Assembly: GCA_022818135.1 (NCBI GenBank)
Contig: JAFMSR010000007.1
Coordinates: 27,925,980-27,989,979 of the forward strand
Origin: Saxidomus purpurata
Taxonomy: Eukaryota; Mollusca; Bivalvia; Venerida; Veneridae
Direction of reading: 5' to 3'
Length of the DNA: 64,000 nucleotides
Part shown: piece after piece, positions 63,258 through 64,000 of the stretch
Numbering within the stretch: the first letter of the stretch is position 1
Layout of the letters: every line of letters begins with the position of its first letter
Notes under the pieces: generated by a model
What the model was told of the DNA's origin: nothing
The model's input: only the letters and a program-made list of their open reading frames with translations
The model's database searches: none
Made by a program: the position numbers and the translations under genes

Positions 63258-63432
63258 GATTCGATCTATAAGACAGATGAGTAAGTCTTTAGAGTCAGTT
63301 GTCAAGGAGGAACTCGGCCTCTCAGTGTTAAAGAGTACTGGACTTGGAGGTGGTGGTTGTATAAATCAGGGAACGGCCTACGACACAGATAAATATGGAA
63401 GAGTCTTTATTAAAGTCAACTCTAAGTCAGGG
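63258..63432 (+). CDS. FN3K: Fructosamine-3-kinase family, first coding exon (partial gene)
   Basis: FN3K and FN3K-related proteins phosphorylate sugar adducts on lysines (fructosamines, ribulosamines), which lets the adduct fall off: cytosolic protein deglycation. Acceptor CACATTTTCAG at 63257, ATG at 63277, donor GTAATA at 63433; 52 residues are encoded. Visible are the glycine-rich nucleotide loop GLGGGGCINQGTAYDTD, with the cysteine that acts as a redox switch in this family, and VFIKVN with the ATP-binding lysine. The protein is normally ~300 residues, so the rest lies to the right. FN3K versus FN3KRP cannot be decided from this exon. Because the exon starts at an acceptor, a 5' non-coding exon lies upstream, possibly beyond the LINE. 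Confidence 0.9.
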
Positions 63433-64000
63433 GTAATACTTCATTTACATTTTATTTCAGCACATGTACATTGAAATTTCTTAATTTCAGCTTAACTGTT
63501 CAAAGAATATGGAGAGCGTGATAAGTAATAGGTACTCTGAGTACCTAAAATTTTGCAAGAATAAATACTTTTTGAATTTCAAGGAGATGTAGTTTGGAAT
63601 ATACGATAATGATGCTTGAAACTTTAAGTGATTACTCAATTTCTATATCTAGTAAAAGAATCAATGTAACTCTGTTTGGAATGTTTGATTTATGCCTGTT
63701 TAAACATTATACTTGTTTGGATGAGGATTTTTTTAAAAATTATGTCTGATATCAGATTCTCTGTAACTTTCTAAGCAACATGTAATGACTTAATTAGTTA
63801 AATACTTACTAGCTATCAATATCTACACCAGGAAATATATACCCATAATTTCTTGCAAAATTGGTACTTTTGTAGTAAATTCAGTTTAAAGTTACTACTT
63901 GGGAAGAAAGCTTAAAGTCATAGGATCTTTTTGATTTTACTCAATACTGACATTGTAAAATAAATAAACTGATATGATAATGATAGAACCATGTTCTATT
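63433..64000 (+). other. First intron of the FN3K-family gene
   Basis: AT-rich, without a recognisable exon or repeat. Confidence 0.6.

Noticed and set aside
1..64000. A novel multi-gene system linking SARM1, SETD6 and FN3K
   Set aside because: The three are ordinary, separately regulated animal genes with no shared domain or operon-like spacing; nothing in the window supports a joint system.

Overview
The window reads as animal nuclear DNA: AT-rich, intron-rich, with GT-AG splicing and very dense in small transposons, SINEs and minisatellites. The repeat styles (tRNA-type SINEs, TACCCCCAAAA-ended elements carrying ~147-bp internal repeats, many TACTGTAAA-ended MITEs) together with the SARM1, SETD6 and FN3K sequences point to a lophotrochozoan, most likely a bivalve mollusc. 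The organism call is inference. No bacterial operon, CRISPR array, rRNA or convincing tRNA gene is present.

Layout. 1-211 is the last coding exon of an unidentified + strand gene. 212-27450 is about 27 kb without a recognisable protein gene. It holds SINEs, a ~50-bp satellite with higher-order structure (3530-5267), minisatellites, a fold-back element at 8727-9300, a second at 22950-23360, a complete TIR element with a TTA duplication (24136-25445), and one or two candidate non-coding exons (7126-7223, 10197-10407). 27451-49200 (+) is SARM1, the ARM-SAM-SAM-TIR NAD+ hydrolase, with nine coding exons and a ~2.3 kb 3' UTR. 61214-49682 (-) is SETD6, a SET-domain protein lysine methyltransferase with eleven coding exons. 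The SARM1 and SETD6 coding ends face each other; about 0.5 kb separates the SETD6 stop from the likely SARM1 polyadenylation signal. 61551-62824 is a broken, 5'-truncated non-LTR retrotransposon between SETD6 and the next gene. 63258-63432 (+) is the first coding exon of a fructosamine-3-kinase family gene that continues past the window.

The genes do not form an operon or an obvious joint pathway. SARM1 (axon degeneration and innate immunity in other animals) and SETD6 (methylates RelA in mammals) both touch innate signalling, but their adjacency here may be chance.

Most notable observations: a single extra base at 35998 that breaks the SARM1 ARM region; the catalytic TIR glutamate being the first codon of its own exon; minisatellites that duplicate a SARM1 splice donor and abut a SARM1 acceptor; a ~320-bp-arm inverted repeat in SETD6 intron 1; a MITE whose interior has expanded into a 34-bp minisatellite; and long C-homopolymers that all lie on the same strand. 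I found no convincing previously undescribed multi-gene system.
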